64,000 nucleotides of DNA, from NCBI RefSeq assembly GCF_018991925.1, contig NW_024735516.1, forward strand, positions 1,097,501-1,161,500, written 5' to 3'. This DNA is from Homarus americanus. Taxonomy: Eukaryota; Arthropoda; Malacostraca; Decapoda; Nephropidae. Made by a program: the position numbers and the translations under genes. Below the pieces are notes generated by a model that did no database searches, was not told where the DNA came from, and worked only from the letters and a program-made list of their open reading frames with translations. Position 1 is the stretch's first letter. Each line of letters opens with the position of its first letter. Below are positions 44,627 to 57,353 of the stretch, piece by piece.

Positions 44627-45072
44627 GTCGTGATGCTGATGGAGGTGTAGGTGATGAAGGTGGTGGTGATGGTAGCCGTGATGCTGATGGAGGTGTAGGT
44701 GATGAAGGTGGTGGTGATGGTAGCCGTGATGCTGATGGAGGTGTAGGTGATGATGGAGGTGTAGGTGATGAAGGTGGTGGTGATGGTAGCCGTGATGCTG
44801 ATGGAGGTGTAGGTGATGAAGGTGGTGGTGATGGTAGTCGTGGATGCTGATGGAGGTGTAGGTGATGAAGGTGGTGGTGATGGTAGTCGTGATGCTGATG
44901 GAGGTGTAGGTGATGAAGGTGGTGGTGATGGTAGTCGTGATGCTGATGGAGGTGTAGGTGATGAAGGTGGTGGTGATAATGATGGAGGTGTAGGTGGTTG
45001 TGGTGATGATGGTAGTCGTGGTGATGATGGAGGTGGTGGTGATGGTATTTATGGTGGTGGTGGTGGTGAAAT
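44627..45072. repeat. ~48-bp GATGAAGGTGGTGGTGATGG minisatellite
   Basis: About eight units, some lacking part. With a 48-base period, one frame reads a 16-residue DADGGVGDEGGGDGSR repeat (plus strand, 44813-45127). No start signal, signal peptide or flanking domain, so probably not a gene. Confidence 0.93.
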
Positions 45073-45074
45073 AT

Positions 45075-45640
45075 TCTTGGCGTCTATTTATACATACAGC
45101 TGCTCTAGATTACCGAGGAATATGTAAATTATCTCGTCGGTTCTCCGGCCAACATCCAATAACTTACGGAGAGGCGCAGGTGAGAGGAATCAAGGGGAGA
45201 CTTTTAAAGATAAACATCAGGGAGAGGGAGAGAGTGTGGTGACGTGCTCCCCCCCTCCCTCTCCCTCTCTCCCCTCCCCCTCTCCCCACCCCTCCTCCTC
45301 TCCCTCCTCCCCCTCCTCCCGCTAGTCTCCCTTCCTCTTCCTCCTCCCTCCCCCCTCCCCCCTCCCTGCCCTACCTCTACCCGCTGTAAATTGTGTCTCC
45401 ATGCTCGGGTTAGGTGATGTAGGTAGGGATCTTTAAGTTAATTAGGGAGCTGCTGAAGGTCCAGAGTTGCTACTGTGTGTTTGTGTTGTATATAGCTGTG
45501 TGGATGTGTTAGGGAAGGTGTTTGTGGTGGAGGAGGAGTGCCATGGAAGAATAATTTATTTTCTAATGATAAGAATGAAAAATAACATCGATTGGGGAGA
45601 GAATGTTTGTGTGCGTTAGCTCTCGTGTCCGGCCACCTGT
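45075..45640. other. C-rich tract and unassigned DNA
   Basis: Very C-rich at 45250-45370; ordinary elsewhere. Confidence 0.5.
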
Positions 45641-45672
45641 AGTAAACTGGTAAAGGTTAGAAAAAGGCAAAG

Positions 45673-46017
45673 ATGAAAGTAAAAGAGAGACTCGTAGAGG
45701 GCAAGACCTCAGCCAGACTCGAGGAACCACCTAATGAAATGCCGAGGCAGCCTCATCACCCAGGCCAGCTCCCACAAAGGCTCACAAGCAATCCAGCTGT
45801 GATAGCCCCAACACGGAAAATATCACCACAACAGTGCTTCAGGAAGCACCATCAGGGGCAAGAGATTACCCTGCCTAAAGCAGTAAGTGCCCCACACCCT
45901 CCACACTTTCTTCTCCCCGACCAAAATTTCACGAAACGTATCTGTCTGGAGCTTCAAATCTTCCCTGACTACAAGTGTCTACACAGAGGTGATAGTGGAG
46001 CAGTATGGACTCCTTAA
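45673..46017 (+). other. Hypothetical 114-codon frame
   Basis: ATG to stop, with mixed composition unlike the repeat frames nearby (MKVKERLVEGKTSARLEEP..., Pro/Gln/His-rich, ending HRGDSGAVWTP). I do not recognise it. It could be a decayed ORF1 from a LINE, or chance. No Kozak-like or splice evidence. Confidence 0.2.
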
Positions 46018-46229
46018 ACAGTCTCACGAGCTGCAGGAGTTCCACAACTTTTAGATTCTAGTTAAGTTAATCTAAACTTTGAACATTTAAATAAGTTATT
46101 TACTAAATATATTAGATTAATAGAGCTAAGGTGCGAGAGGATAATAAGCGGGTGTCAGCAGGGAGAAACACTTGGTGAGCTGTGTGCTGCCTCCTCCACG
46201 CTGTGATTCCCACTACCAGTACACACACA

Positions 46230-46235
<6 letters not shown>

Positions 46236-46320
<85 letters not shown>
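46236..46320. repeat. (TA)n microsatellite
   Basis: About 85 bases of TA preceded by CACACA. Confidence 0.97.
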
Positions 46321-46323
<3 letters not shown>

Positions 46324-46671
46324 ATGACAAGAGAGGAAACAATAAGCAGCACGGGTGGCACTCGTCACACTGTTTGTTTACAACTTAAAAGTCATCGAGA
46401 CCAGTGAAAAACAGAGGCCAGGATAGTCTTTTGTGTCAACAGGAGGGAGACCCGCACTGTTATACCCAGTGAGTGTTGTTCATTGTGTTCACTACCTCAG
46501 TCTGACTCACTTTATTGAAAATTAATTTAAAATATTAAATGTAAACACCTTGAGGTTTTTCTAAATTTGGGGACAAGATGGGAAAGGGAGGGGGGGGGAT
46601 AAGGAGGTGGAGAGGGGGGAGGAGGAGGAAGAGGTAGGGAGGGTGGGAGAGAGGGAGGGGAGAAGTTTTAG

Positions 46672-47115
46672 TTAGTTTAACAAATTTATTGACAAAGCTT
46701 GTAGTACAGTTTGCCTATTCTGAGTAATTCACTCAGGTCTTGACACTGAGGGTGGTATCACTTCTTACTGCCACGCAGGACAGAGGTTCATACACAAAGA
46801 AATACAACATATTCATTAACAGCTATATATATAGGTCAGATTCGTGTGGGTAATGTCACTGTTCATTGCCATGCAGGACAGAGGTTCGTACACAAAGAAA
46901 TACATCATATTCATTAGCAGTATATATAGGTCAGTGGTTCACATACGTTGGAGTCATATTCTAATTGAAGACTAATCAGTGTGGGCTAGCAAATTTGGGA
47001 TAAACAGCAAGAATATCCTCAAGCACCCCTGATTCAATGTAGTAATTACAAAGTTCAAGATACAATAAGTCAGGTGGCCTGAAGTCCTTGACAGTGTCAC
47101 ATTCAATAATGATAG
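46672..47115 (-). mobile_element. Family B LINE 3' end, second copy
   Basis: Minus strand encodes DILAVYPKF-type C-terminus (about 47110-46975), differing by few residues from 22640-22770, then the 3' UTR with two ~80-bp units, ending 'ttagtttaacaaatttattg' (46675-46694). 5'-truncated at about 47115, where a GA-rich tract begins. Confidence 0.9.
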
Positions 47116-47456
47116 AGGGGAGAAGGAGTAAATGGTGGGAGAGATGGAGGAGTGGATGGGGGAGAGGGAGGTGGGAGAGAAGGATGAGGTAGGGAAAGTG
47201 GGAGAGGGGAAGGGGCAAAGCACGAGGTAAAGGACGGATTGAGAGAGGGAAGGGAAGAAGAGTAAGAGGTAATAAGAGGAAGAGAGACTGAGGGGAAGAG
47301 GGAGTGAGAGAGTATGAGTGGACAGTGAAGAGGAGAAGGAGGAGGGGAGAGAGCGGGGAGAAGGAGAAGGAAATGAGAGCAAATGAAGAGAGTGAGGAGG
47401 AGGAAGTAGAAATGATGAGAATATGAGGAAGAAAGAGAATGACAGGCAAGTGTAAG

Positions 47457-47496
<40 letters not shown>

Positions 47497-47559
47497 ACAA
47501 GAAGGACGAGGATGAGAATGACTGAAGGGAGTGAGTAGGAAGAAGCAGGATATGGGAGT

Positions 47560-47596
<37 letters not shown>

Positions 47597-47600
47597 GTTA
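47116..47600. repeat. Purine-rich tract with (GA)n
   Basis: G/A-rich with perfect (GA)n at 47462-47493 and 47565-47594. Long minus-strand Ser/Leu/Pro frames are artefacts. Confidence 0.9.
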
Positions 47601-47694
47601 TTCCTGGCTCCTCCTGCACATATTACACCTATACTCTTCCCTACTTACTCCTAGGTGACAGCTCCCGGTGCCAAGATATATATTGAGGCAGGAG

Positions 47695-48165
47695 ACGAAC
47701 CAGGTGTGACGGTGAGTGAGTAGGAGGGTGTGACGGTGAGTGGGAGGTGTGGCGGTGAGTGGGAGGGTGTGGCGGTGAGTGGAAGGGTGTGACGGGGTGA
47801 GGTACAGGAAGGTGCTTGACGGTGAGTGGGAGGTGTGACGGCGGTGAGTGGGAGGGTGTGGCAGTGGTAGGAAGGGGGTGTGACAGTGAGTGGGAGGTGT
47901 GACGGTGAGTGGAAGGGTGGCATGGCAGTGAGTGAGTGGGAGAGGGTGACGGTGAGTGGTGAGAGGGGTGTGAAAGGCAAGTGAATGGGTGTGACAGTGA
48001 GTGAGTGGGGGAGTATGTGACGGTAAGTGAGTGGGAGGGTGTGACGGTGAGTGAGTGGGAGGGTGTGACAGTGAGTGAGTGGGGGAGTATGTGACGGTAA
48101 GTGAGTGGGAGGGTGTGACGGTGAGTGAGTGGGAGGTAATGGAAAATTCTGTGTAACGGTGAATG
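47695..48165. repeat. 'GTGTGACGGTGAGTGGGAGG' minisatellite
   Basis: About 22 units of 18-25 bases. About ten contain GGTGAGT and two GGTAAGT. Confidence 0.93.
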
Positions 48166-48289
48166 AGTGGGATTGAGCGACAACAAGTGGCGTGTGGCGC
48201 TGAGTGGAAATGCGTAACGAAAAAAAAGGGATGTGACGTGGGAAGATGAGTTTGTGAGTGTGACGGGAAGAGTTTGTGTGTGACGCAAA

Positions 48290-48625
48290 GTGTGTGTGTG
48301 TGTGTGTGTGTGTGTGCACGATCTGTTTTTCGATATGCGTCTGTTGTTTGTGCATTCCTCACACACACATTATACGTACCAACAGGTGTGAGACTCGCAC
48401 CACTTGACACAGCTGTTCTACACGTTATGGTATGAACAATTTATGTCGCAGATGTCGTCCTCAGCCTCCACACCTGTCGAGATGCAACATTCCAACACCT
48501 GTGATAACGTGACCCAATATAATACATCAGGTGGTAGTATGAAGGTCAGGTTGTGTAGCTCCGTCACGCCTATGGGCCACGAAATTATCTCTGTCTGTCT
48601 GTCTGCCTGTCTGTCCATCTGTTTG

Positions 48626-48681
<56 letters not shown>

Positions 48682-48685
48682 GGAG
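48290..48685. repeat. (TG)n, unassigned DNA, (CT)n
   Basis: (TG)n 48293-48315; ordinary sequence 48316-48590; (CTGT) and (CT)n 48590-48680. Confidence 0.9.
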
Positions 48686-48754
48686 AGTAAGAGCACTTGG
48701 ATTGTCTTCTTATTTTACAATGAACTTAGTAAACCAATGTAGTCAACACACCCT

Positions 48755-49035
48755 GTAAAAACCCCAATCCTACCATCCCTCATACCTCACCTTATACCAC
48801 CACCCTTCTACCACCACCCCTTATACCTCCCCCTCCTTACTCACCCTTATACACCACCCCCATACCTCACCCTTCATACCTCACCCCTCATACCCTCACC
48901 CCTTATACCACCCTTATACCTCACCCCTTATACCACTCCCCCCCATACCCTCGCCCCTCTATACCTCCCCTTCATACCCCACCTCATACCGCACCCCGTT
49001 ATATCACCCACTTCCCTCATACCTGTATATACCCT
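48755..49035. repeat. 'CATACCTCACCCCTTATACC' minisatellite
   Basis: About 18 irregular C/T/A-rich units. Confidence 0.9.
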
Positions 49036-49114
49036 CCTCATCCAGCCCCTGTCCTATCTATCTGATAATCCTCATCCTCGAGCTCTGAGATATAATGTGT
49101 CCTAGTGTTGGCCT

Positions 49115-49115
49115 C

Positions 49116-49196
<81 letters not shown>

Positions 49197-49198
49197 TC

Positions 49199-49245
<47 letters not shown>

Positions 49246-49250
49246 GCTGT
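49115..49250. repeat. (CA)n-(TATC)n compound microsatellite
   Basis: (CA)n 49118-49195, (TATC)n 49197-49245. Confidence 0.97.
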
Positions 49251-49479
49251 ATCTGTCTATTAGTCTGTGTCTACCTTTCTCTATTTCTGTTTTCTCTGTC
49301 TGTCTGTCTCTCACACACACACAGGTTTGATTAAGTCATGAACACTGGTTGATGCTTGACTCATGGTTGTTAGATTACGAGTCTGGGACCAGTGTTTTGT
49401 TTACCTTCTCTCAGCTGATCGGCTGACTTGTGTTTGTTTATCATTCCACAAACTTTCTTTAATGTTGAGATCTGAACTT

Positions 49480-49800
49480 TCTCCCCCACCCCACCTTATC
49501 CTACCTTACCCCATCCCACACCCTTACTCACCCACCTTACCCCATCCTACCTTACACCCACCACACACCGCCCACACCCCACTCCACCCCACCTTACACC
49601 CCATCACCATACACCCCACCCCACCTTACCCTCACCTATACACACCCACCTTACCCCATCACCTTACACCCCACCCCCACCATACCTTACCCCCATCACC
49701 TTACACCCCCTCCCCCCACCCCATCCTACCTTACCCCACCCCACCGCCCACACCCCATCCTACCTTACCCCACCCCACCCCACCCCACCCCACCCCACCT
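49480..49800. repeat. 'CCCCACCTTACCCCATC' minisatellite
   Basis: Almost G-free C/A/T tract of short irregular units, finishing in (CCCCA)n. Confidence 0.93.
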
Positions 49801-49849
49801 TGTATGGATTTTTGAGATGTTGTTGTCCAGTATTCGGTATTATTTTCTT

Positions 49850-50134
49850 TTCCTCTCTCTCTCTTTCTCTCTCTTTTTATCTCTCTCTCTTTCTCTCTCT
49901 TTTTATCTCTGTTCGTTTTAGTCTCCTCTTTGAAACTCTACAATACAGTTTTTGTTCATATCTTCAACCTAACCCTCCATCATTTCTCTCTTCCCATCCT
50001 TTGATATATATTTTTTTCCTCGTTAGTTTAGTTTATCAACACTTTCTACACTCGCTTGTGAAATTCCTTCCACCATTTCACAGCACATTACACTCAGAGG
50101 CAGTGTTCACTCCTCCATGGCTTGTTATACACAC

Positions 50135-50210
<76 letters not shown>

Positions 50211-50215
50211 ACCCA
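49850..50215. repeat. CT-rich DNA and (CT)n-(CA)n
   Basis: Interrupted (CT)n 49852-49915, ordinary DNA, then (CT)n 50138-50193 and (CA)n to 50209. Confidence 0.9.
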
Positions 50216-50472
50216 CCTTTTTCATACCTCTCACACACCTCGTGATAAAGGGGCTCCCAGTCTGCTCTGTGCTTCTGTAAATATTGAGTGTCTTCTATAA
50301 GGTAATGTATACAAGCATCTTGGTCCACTCGTACATTAGAAGTCTTAACTGTTGAACTGTGCAAATATGTCATCACCTGTGTATATATGCCAGGTTGATT
50401 CTGTATTCATGTGGACTTCCTTTGTTCTTGAGAAAAGTTGAAATCTATAGTAAAGATAAAACTACTGATGAT

Positions 50473-50474
<2 letters not shown>

Positions 50475-50526
<52 letters not shown>

Positions 50527-50530
50527 CTCC
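50475..50530. repeat. (AAT)n microsatellite
   Basis: About 16 units. Confidence 0.97.
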
Positions 50531-50644
50531 TGCGACGCCTAAATAGTCTATCGTATCTACTAGTAGCATTAATAGCAGTCCTGGTGTTATTTTGAGTTCA
50601 TCTTCGCGTACTTTAAGAGAACCAATCAAATGGTGTCTTACCTG

Positions 50645-50880
50645 GCACTCCTGCCCCTTACATTACTGTGTTACCCTTCACTTGGCACTTCCGCCTTCTA
50701 CATTAATTCGTACTCCTCACCTGGCACCCCCGTCCCCTTCCATTACTGGTACCCCTCACTTGGCACTCCTACCCCCATTACTGGGTACCCCTCATCTGGC
50801 ACTCCAACCCCCCCTCCATTACTACGTACCCTTCATCTGGCACCCCTTCCTCTTCATCACCTTGGCACCCTTCCCTCAAG
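50645..50880. repeat. ~35-45-bp 'CCCTCACTTGGCACTCC' repeat
   Basis: Five or six diverged units combining 'ccattactgggtacccctca' and 'cttggcactcctaccccc'. Confidence 0.88.
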
Positions 50881-51049
50881 AAAGCTGTGTGATGGCAGAC
50901 CAGCTCTTGGCTGACCTGGTGACTCCTGACCTCTTCCCTTCCCTGACATATCCATTAACCGTCCCACGCCTTGCCATAAACAGATGTATTGTATTGGGAA
51001 TTCTCCCCCCACACACTCATCCTGTCACTATATATAACTTGACATAATC

Positions 51050-51222
51050 CATCGTCCTTCAGGCACTTACGCCTTTAAATGCCTGAGTCAAGAAGGCAAG
51101 CATGAACTCCTGTTGAGTGCTGTAAACGCTTTTGCACTACACCTTACATAGGATGTACAAGTAAGGGGGTGCCCAATAAACTAGCCTCCGCTGGACAAAT
51201 CTAAAAAAAAAAAATATATATA
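51050..51222 (+). mobile_element. SINE 3' half, second copy
   Basis: Matches 44450-44555 ('ggcaagcatgaact', 'gctgtaaacgct', 'caccttacayaggatgt') and ends in a 12-base poly-A (about 51207-51218). The tRNA-like head is missing. Confidence 0.78.
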
Positions 51223-51831
51223 TACAGTATATACCCCCTCCTCCCTTCCTTCTTTCTTCTTACCCTATCCTTCTTCACTCAGTCTTCCTTCCTTCCTCTT
51301 CCCCTCCCCCCCTTTCCCACCACCCTCTCCTGGCACCTCTTCTCCCCCCCCCCTCAAGAATGTATATTATTCATACACACTCATACACACACCGCCACGA
51401 TCAATACCCATTATCATAGATGAATCATGCTGATACGACTAATTATTCCTTGACTACCTGAACGACTTAACGACCAGGTAATTACCCCTAAATAATACAT
51501 AAGGTCGTCCATCATCATACCAGGTAACGTATTTGGAGTGGGTTTTGTTTTGTGTTTATTTTTATTTATTTTTTTCTTCAGGTTTTAAGTTTTAAGTTAA
51601 TTAATTTTTGTTATTTTTTATATATTTTTTTATTTTTTGTTTATTTTAAGTTTTGTTGTGTTTTTTTATTTATATTTTTATGTTTATTATCGGGTATTTT
51701 CTGGGTTTTTTTTATTTATTTTTATATGTAAGTCGTATTTATTCTTTATTTGGTTATGTTTGAGGCGATGAAGGGAGGAGTTTGTCCAGCTGGTTAATTA
51801 TGGTGTTTGGTGTGTGTAAACAAACATCATG

Positions 51832-51876
<45 letters not shown>

Positions 51877-52420
51877 CTCTCTTACCTCAAAACGACGATA
51901 TATATAGATTGTAATAACTGTTAGAAATAAACAAAGAAAGAAAAAAAGAAAACAAAATCAAGAAATGAAAGAATAAACAACCAAAAAAAAAAACTACGCA
52001 TCTCACCTGAACGTAATAAACACCTGTATAATTTAGGTTCGTATTACAGTCTTATATTAATGTGTATCCGTTCGTGTTATTTCCTCTTGTGAATCCGAAT
52101 GAATCCGCGATATTGAAAACGTAAACACGAAATAGATGTTGATTTTTGACAGGTAATGTTTTCTAAGTTAAGACAGGATCTATGTTTATTGGTGTTAAGA
52201 GAACGTTGGTGTTTATTGTGGGTCTCTAGTGAGGAGTTTTTTTTTTTAATTGGTTTTAGTTCAACATTACCAAGTGAAACGTGACGGGTATTAGAGACTT
52301 GAGCTTCTGTTTTCTACTGAGACGTGTGACAGTGTTCTCTAGAAAACTATTTACCGTTCGTATTTATCATTGGTTTTTATTAAGGCGTGTATGTGTGTAA
52401 GGTGTGTATGTGTGAGAGAG
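51223..52420. other. Unassigned AT-rich DNA with (CA)n
   Basis: T-rich 'tttatttttattt' region 51540-51740, (CA)n 51838-51873. No gene seen. Confidence 0.5.
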
Positions 52421-52421
52421 A

Positions 52422-52422
52422 T

Positions 52423-52472
<50 letters not shown>
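52422..52472. repeat. (CA)n microsatellite
   Basis: About 24 units. Confidence 0.97.
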
Positions 52473-52473
<1 letters not shown>

Positions 52474-52604
52474 GCTATAAAACGAGGTAAAAAGGAATGA
52501 TGGATCAGGTTTAGAAGAAGAGTAATCAGCTGGTGGAGACAAGCGGGGAGAATGGATGAAGAGGAATGACACCAGGTGCAATAAATGTGGAGATAGGGCG
52601 GTGG

Positions 52605-52830
52605 AGAACGCTGGAGGCCAATAACCCTGGAGGCCAGTAACCTTGAAGGCCATGAACCCTGGAGGACAGTAACCTTGGAGGCCATTAATCCTGGAAGTCA
52701 TGAACCCTGGAGGTCATTAATCCTGGAGAACTTGAACCCTGGAGGCCAGTAACCTTGGAGGCCATGAACCCTGGAGACCACTAATCCTGGAGACCTATAA
52801 ACCATGAAGACCACTAATCCTGGAGACTGG
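52605..52830. repeat. ~20-bp 'CTGGAGGCCAGTAACC' minisatellite
   Basis: About eleven units; 'agtaaccttggaggccatgaaccc' dimers at the left change into 'actaatcctggagacc' at the right. Confidence 0.93.
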
Positions 52831-53244
52831 AACATAAACTAAGAAAAAGGTAGAAAAAATCGAGAAAAAGAAACAATTATAAATTCATCTTTTACATCTT
52901 AGTAAATAATAAAGTTAAAATGAAAACCTTATACCATAAAGTCTTGACCAGGCTTCTAAATTAAAGGACGATTGTCGAGTTGTTCCTTGACATTGATTGG
53001 TGAGTTGGTGACCCCGGAAGTGACCCCGTAAGATTGTAATTGGTGATTGGATAGAATATATAATTTCAGAGCCTCGGGTTAATAATATAAAAGGGTTGAG
53101 GAGTCTTATGATTAAAACAGACATAAACCATCAGAATTGTTTTATTTTTATCAATATTGGTTTTACATTAGTTTATTTTGTCGTTGTTGTTTGGTAAGAG
53201 TTAGGTTAGATAAGGTTAGGTTAGCTTCAGTTAATTTAGATTAG

Positions 53245-53860
53245 GATTACGTACACTGGCATTAATATAACGTACACACTGGCATTAATATAACGTACGC
53301 AGTGGCATTAATATATTACGTACACAGTGGCATTAATATATTACGTACACAGTGGCATTAATATATTACGTACACAGTGGCATTAATATATTACGTACAC
53401 AGTGGCATTAATATATTACGTACACTGGCATTAATATATTACGTACACTGGCATTAATATAACGTACACAATGACATTAATATATTACGTACATAGTGGC
53501 ATTAATATATTACGTACACACTGACATATATTACGTACACAGTGACATATATTACGTACACAGTAACATATTACGTACACAGTGACATTACGTGCACGGT
53601 GACATATTACGTATACAGTGACATATATTACGTACACAGTGACATTACGTGCACAGTGACATATATTACGTACACAGTGACAGATTACGTACACAGTGAC
53701 ATTACGGGCACAGTGACATATATTACGTACACAGTGACGGATTACGTACACAGTGACATATTACGTACACAGTGACATTACGGGCACAGTGACATATATT
53801 ACGTACACAGTGACAGATTACGTACACAGTGATATACAGTATATTACGTACACAGTGGCT
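53245..53860. repeat. 'TTACGTACACAGTG' minisatellite, two subfamilies
   Basis: Left part (53245-53520) has ~25-base units with 'ggcattaatatattacgta'; right part (53520-53860) has 14-22-base units with 'acagtgacatata'. Both share TTACGTACACAGTG, whose TACGTA is itself palindromic. Confidence 0.95.
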
Positions 53861-53952
53861 GAAGATGTGTGTTTGTGTGTGGAGGATTATGTTTCAACTG
53901 CAAATGAATTACGTCTGTTTCTGTCCTGCTTGGTTGACTTATCTTGGCTCGT

Positions 53953-53954
<2 letters not shown>

Positions 53955-54006
<52 letters not shown>

Positions 54007-54235
54007 CTTTCTTTCATAGTCTTTAGTAAATTATCCAATAAAGACTTAGACCTAAAAACTAATAAAGTCTGATAATTTAATTTAATTTTCCTTTATAATA
54101 GTCAGGGATCAGGTTGAGTTAGATCCTATTATACTATTAAGGTCAGTATTTTGGTGTTTTAATCAGGTTAGGTAAAATAAGGTGGGGTGTCTAAATCTCC
54201 ATGTGTATTAAGATCTATTAAGTGATTTTTCCTGT
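53955..54235. repeat. (CT)n and family R fragment
   Basis: (CT)n 53958-54003; about 54165-54235 has 'ggtggggtgtctaaatctcc', resembling family R right arms. Confidence 0.6.
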
Positions 54236-54384
54236 AGTGAACGATAACGAGAGGAAACAAAAACTAAAAGGGTCGCCAACCGGCCATTTTTTTTTTTTTT
54301 CACCTAACACAAAAAACAGTTAATGTGTATTTTTATCAAGTTATCAGTGGTTATTGTGTAGGCTAATGAGCTGTAACGGGAGTG

Positions 54385-54540
54385 TGAGGGTATAGACAGA
54401 AAAGACAGACACAAATAAACAGACAGATAAAAGGACAGACAGAGAGAAGGACAAAAAGAGATACAAAAGAACAGACAGACTGACAGACTAGAGAACAGAC
54501 AGAGAGAGAGACAAACTGACAGACAGGCAGACAGAACAAG
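54385..54540. repeat. (ACAG)n-like tract
   Basis: Degenerate 'gacagacagagag' sequence. Confidence 0.85.
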
Positions 54541-54783
54541 CCCCTAGCTCTCAGGTGACGGTGGTAGAGGCTAACAAAAACTGATAATAAGAGAAACAGA
54601 TGATAAACGATAAGAAGTGAAAACAGAAAGAATAGAAACGTTATAGCTTAAATATACAGAAAGAAAACAGTAGTTGGTTGACCTTCATAGAAAACGGGAG
54701 ACGGAGGCGTTGATGAAATGAACTTGTAAAACGTTTGTAGAGTTGGGAAGAGAGAGTTTGTCCCGATGAAAGTAAAAAAAAGC

Positions 54784-54784
<1 letters not shown>

Positions 54785-54836
<52 letters not shown>

Positions 54837-55265
54837 GGTGAAAGTAATGAAAGGAGTCAGAAAGTTGATCTCACCGGAGGGAAAATTTGGAGATGGAGAT
54901 TCTGGGGTAGTAAATAGTCAGTGATGTTGGTGAGAGTGTGGGAGAGAGGAGGGTTAGGGTGTGTGTGTGAGAGGAGAGTTAGGGTGTGTGTGTGAGAGGA
55001 GAGTTAGGGGTGTGTGTGTGAGAGTACAGGGAGGAAAGTTTGGGGAGAGGATAGGAAAGTGGGAGGGGGGGGGGGGAGAGGAGGAACGTGTGAGAGGGGG
55101 AGAGTAGGAGCTAAGAGGGTAGTGGGACAGAGGAGAGGGAGGGGTGAAAACGTGGGAAAGAGCGTTAGAAAACAAGAGAGTGGACGGGAAGGCGGGGAGA
55201 GCAAGAGAGATAAAGAGAGAGAGAGAGAGGGGAAAGCGTAGGAGAAAGTGAGAGGGAGCCCTGAG
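54785..55265. repeat. (GA)n and purine-rich minisatellite
   Basis: (GA)n 54787-54834, then 'gtgtgtgtgagaggagagtta' units (54950-55025) and GGGAGAGG sequence to 55255. Confidence 0.9.
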
Positions 55266-55475
55266 GAGAAGGTTGACACACACACACACATCCTGTGTTT
55301 GAACGCCTGAGCCAGCAATTTCTTGCTTGCTTGCAATCACCCTGTTAGTGCTTTCTGAGCGACTGTGTGTGGGGTAGAGCAGAGTGTGTGTGAGTTGTGT
55401 GTATAAGTGTGTGTGTGTTTGTTAGAAAAAGAGAGAGAGGGAATGTTTTTGGTGTTTGTGTGTGTGTGTGTGTGT

Positions 55476-56800
55476 TTAAGTAAGATAAACAATATGTGGA
55501 CTTGTATATAATACACACAGACACCATCACAGTAATAATAATTATCATTATACGAGTAATCTTCTTAACAGAGAGAAAGCGAGAGAGAGACTTCTCGTTA
55601 CAAGAATAAGTCATGATAAATGTTGTAAAGTAATAAAAATGTTGAAATGTTTATGTACCTTCTGGGGAGAATGTTGTAGCTCGTCTTGTGCTTGGATGTA
55701 CAGTATAGTTTTATGTGACTGATTTAGTCATAAGTTGCTGAAAACCTTTATCACATCTCCTGTCTAGTAGTACAAAGCGAGATATATTTGTGGATTGAAA
55801 CTAACTGGCCACTGATGCTTCAGGTGCAGGTGGTAGTGTGGTGCAGTGTGTGAGCCAGTAATGTTGGTCCTTCACCCAGCACGGGTCTGTAGGGGACAGT
55901 ATCTAAGGTTCTGGGGTGACTTATCTACCCTTGGGTGTGGTCTGCTTACATCATGTGTTGTATTAGTACAGTTCTGGTGGATGGAACGATTTATTGCTGG
56001 TGGCATCAAGCTTTGTGGACTCTGGTGAGAGAGGTCGTCTGGTTATACAGTACTTTAGAACCACAAGCTTTGTCACCTCCTCAGTAGTTGGTGTCCCTTA
56101 AGTTGGCTGCAGACCACAACACGTCCAGCTTAACCTGTCGTGTGGAGGGGCCGTGTCACAGCCACAGTGTACAGGGACAGAAGACACTGGGGTCGTTCAA
56201 TACTCAGATCAGCTTTGATGCATTGTCCAGAGGCCACCCAAGACTCATTCCTGTGAAGGACACTCCCGCCTGTGTCTGTGACATGGCTCATCATTGTCGT
56301 CCGTCTTACCCCGTGTACTGTACTTGGTTCATGCCGGAACACACCTGACTGGAGGCTGGAACTAACACAGAAGGTGACATAATGTACTTTATCTTCAATG
56401 GGATGTGAGGAATTCCACCACTATGGCTCGACATTTTATGAACCTCGTCTCGTTTGTGCACGAGTATACGGCAGAAAAGTCCTCCAGTTGGTTGGTGTTC
56501 GTGTAGTGGAGCCAGGCCAGCACACAGCTTCGCGGTCACTGTTACCTGGGTACTGGGGATTACATGGCAACACACTAAGTCCAATAATTACTATGTGTAA
56601 ATACAGTATTCTGGTTTGTGTGTCACTTTTCATTTGCACAATTACTTCCAATCCCTCCCTGCACAGTTGGTGTACATTGGTCATTAATGTTTACTTATAT
56701 GTAAAATGATGTATACAATGTTATGCGTTGTAAACCTGTAAGTTCCCCTGTCATTCTGCCAGAGTGTCGCTTCATGGAAATAAAAAAAGTATTGTTTCAC

Positions 56801-56805
<5 letters not shown>
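55476..56805. other. Long unassigned region
   Basis: 1.3 kb with little repeat content and balanced base use, the least repetitive stretch in the window. Frames of 60-103 codons exist on both strands (plus 56088-56348 and 56398-56709; minus 56342-56130 and 56584-56306). None gives a recognisable domain. Could be decayed transposon or unique sequence. Confidence 0.4.

Positions 56806-56806
<1 letters not shown>

Positions 56807-56872
<66 letters not shown>
56807..56872. repeat. (GA)n microsatellite
   Basis: About 32 units. Confidence 0.97.
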
Positions 56873-57353
56873 ACTATACACCTGAACGTAGTCTCCTCAA
56901 GTCTGGGTCTTCTAGAATACCATAATTAAATGTCACAAGAGTTGCTATGCGTCCTTCAACCAGGAAATTGGCTACGGATATTAGATTCAACCAATTTCAA
57001 GGTATTTCATATTCGGGATTGTGTTTAGGGCAAGTTATATAGGCCCATTTTTTCCTATTAAGAAGACGAGGGGGGCGGAAAGCCAGAGTTCTCATAAGTG
57101 AATCATCTCGAAGCCGGATACTTGATGACACGTACGTTATATTATCTTTTGCTCTGAATCCAGATAATACAACGCATCCGGTTATGGTAGAGTTTCTGGA
57201 AGACTAATTTCCCTGTCATTTTGGACCCTAATGGAAATAAAGCTTAAGATGGCTTTGTTGAAGAGGGGCTGAAGGGGGAGGAGGGTAGCCTGTTGAGGAG
57301 GGGCTGACGGGGGAGGGGGGTAGCCTTGGTTGAGTCGACTTACTGTTTACCTT
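56873..57353. other. Unassigned DNA
   Basis: A short tandem duplication, 'gaggaggggctgacggggga'-like, near 57260-57325. No gene. Confidence 0.45.

Noticed and set aside
47598..48410. Three parallel 234-270-codon minus-strand frames rich in Thr, His, Pro and Ser
   Set aside because: All three frames are open at once over a minisatellite, which is the sign of a stop-poor repeat and not of a gene.
55840..56710. Possible transposase-like frames
   Set aside because: A minus-strand NESWVASG segment hints at an IS630/Tc1-like block, but no DDE spacing, catalytic motif or TIRs could be found.
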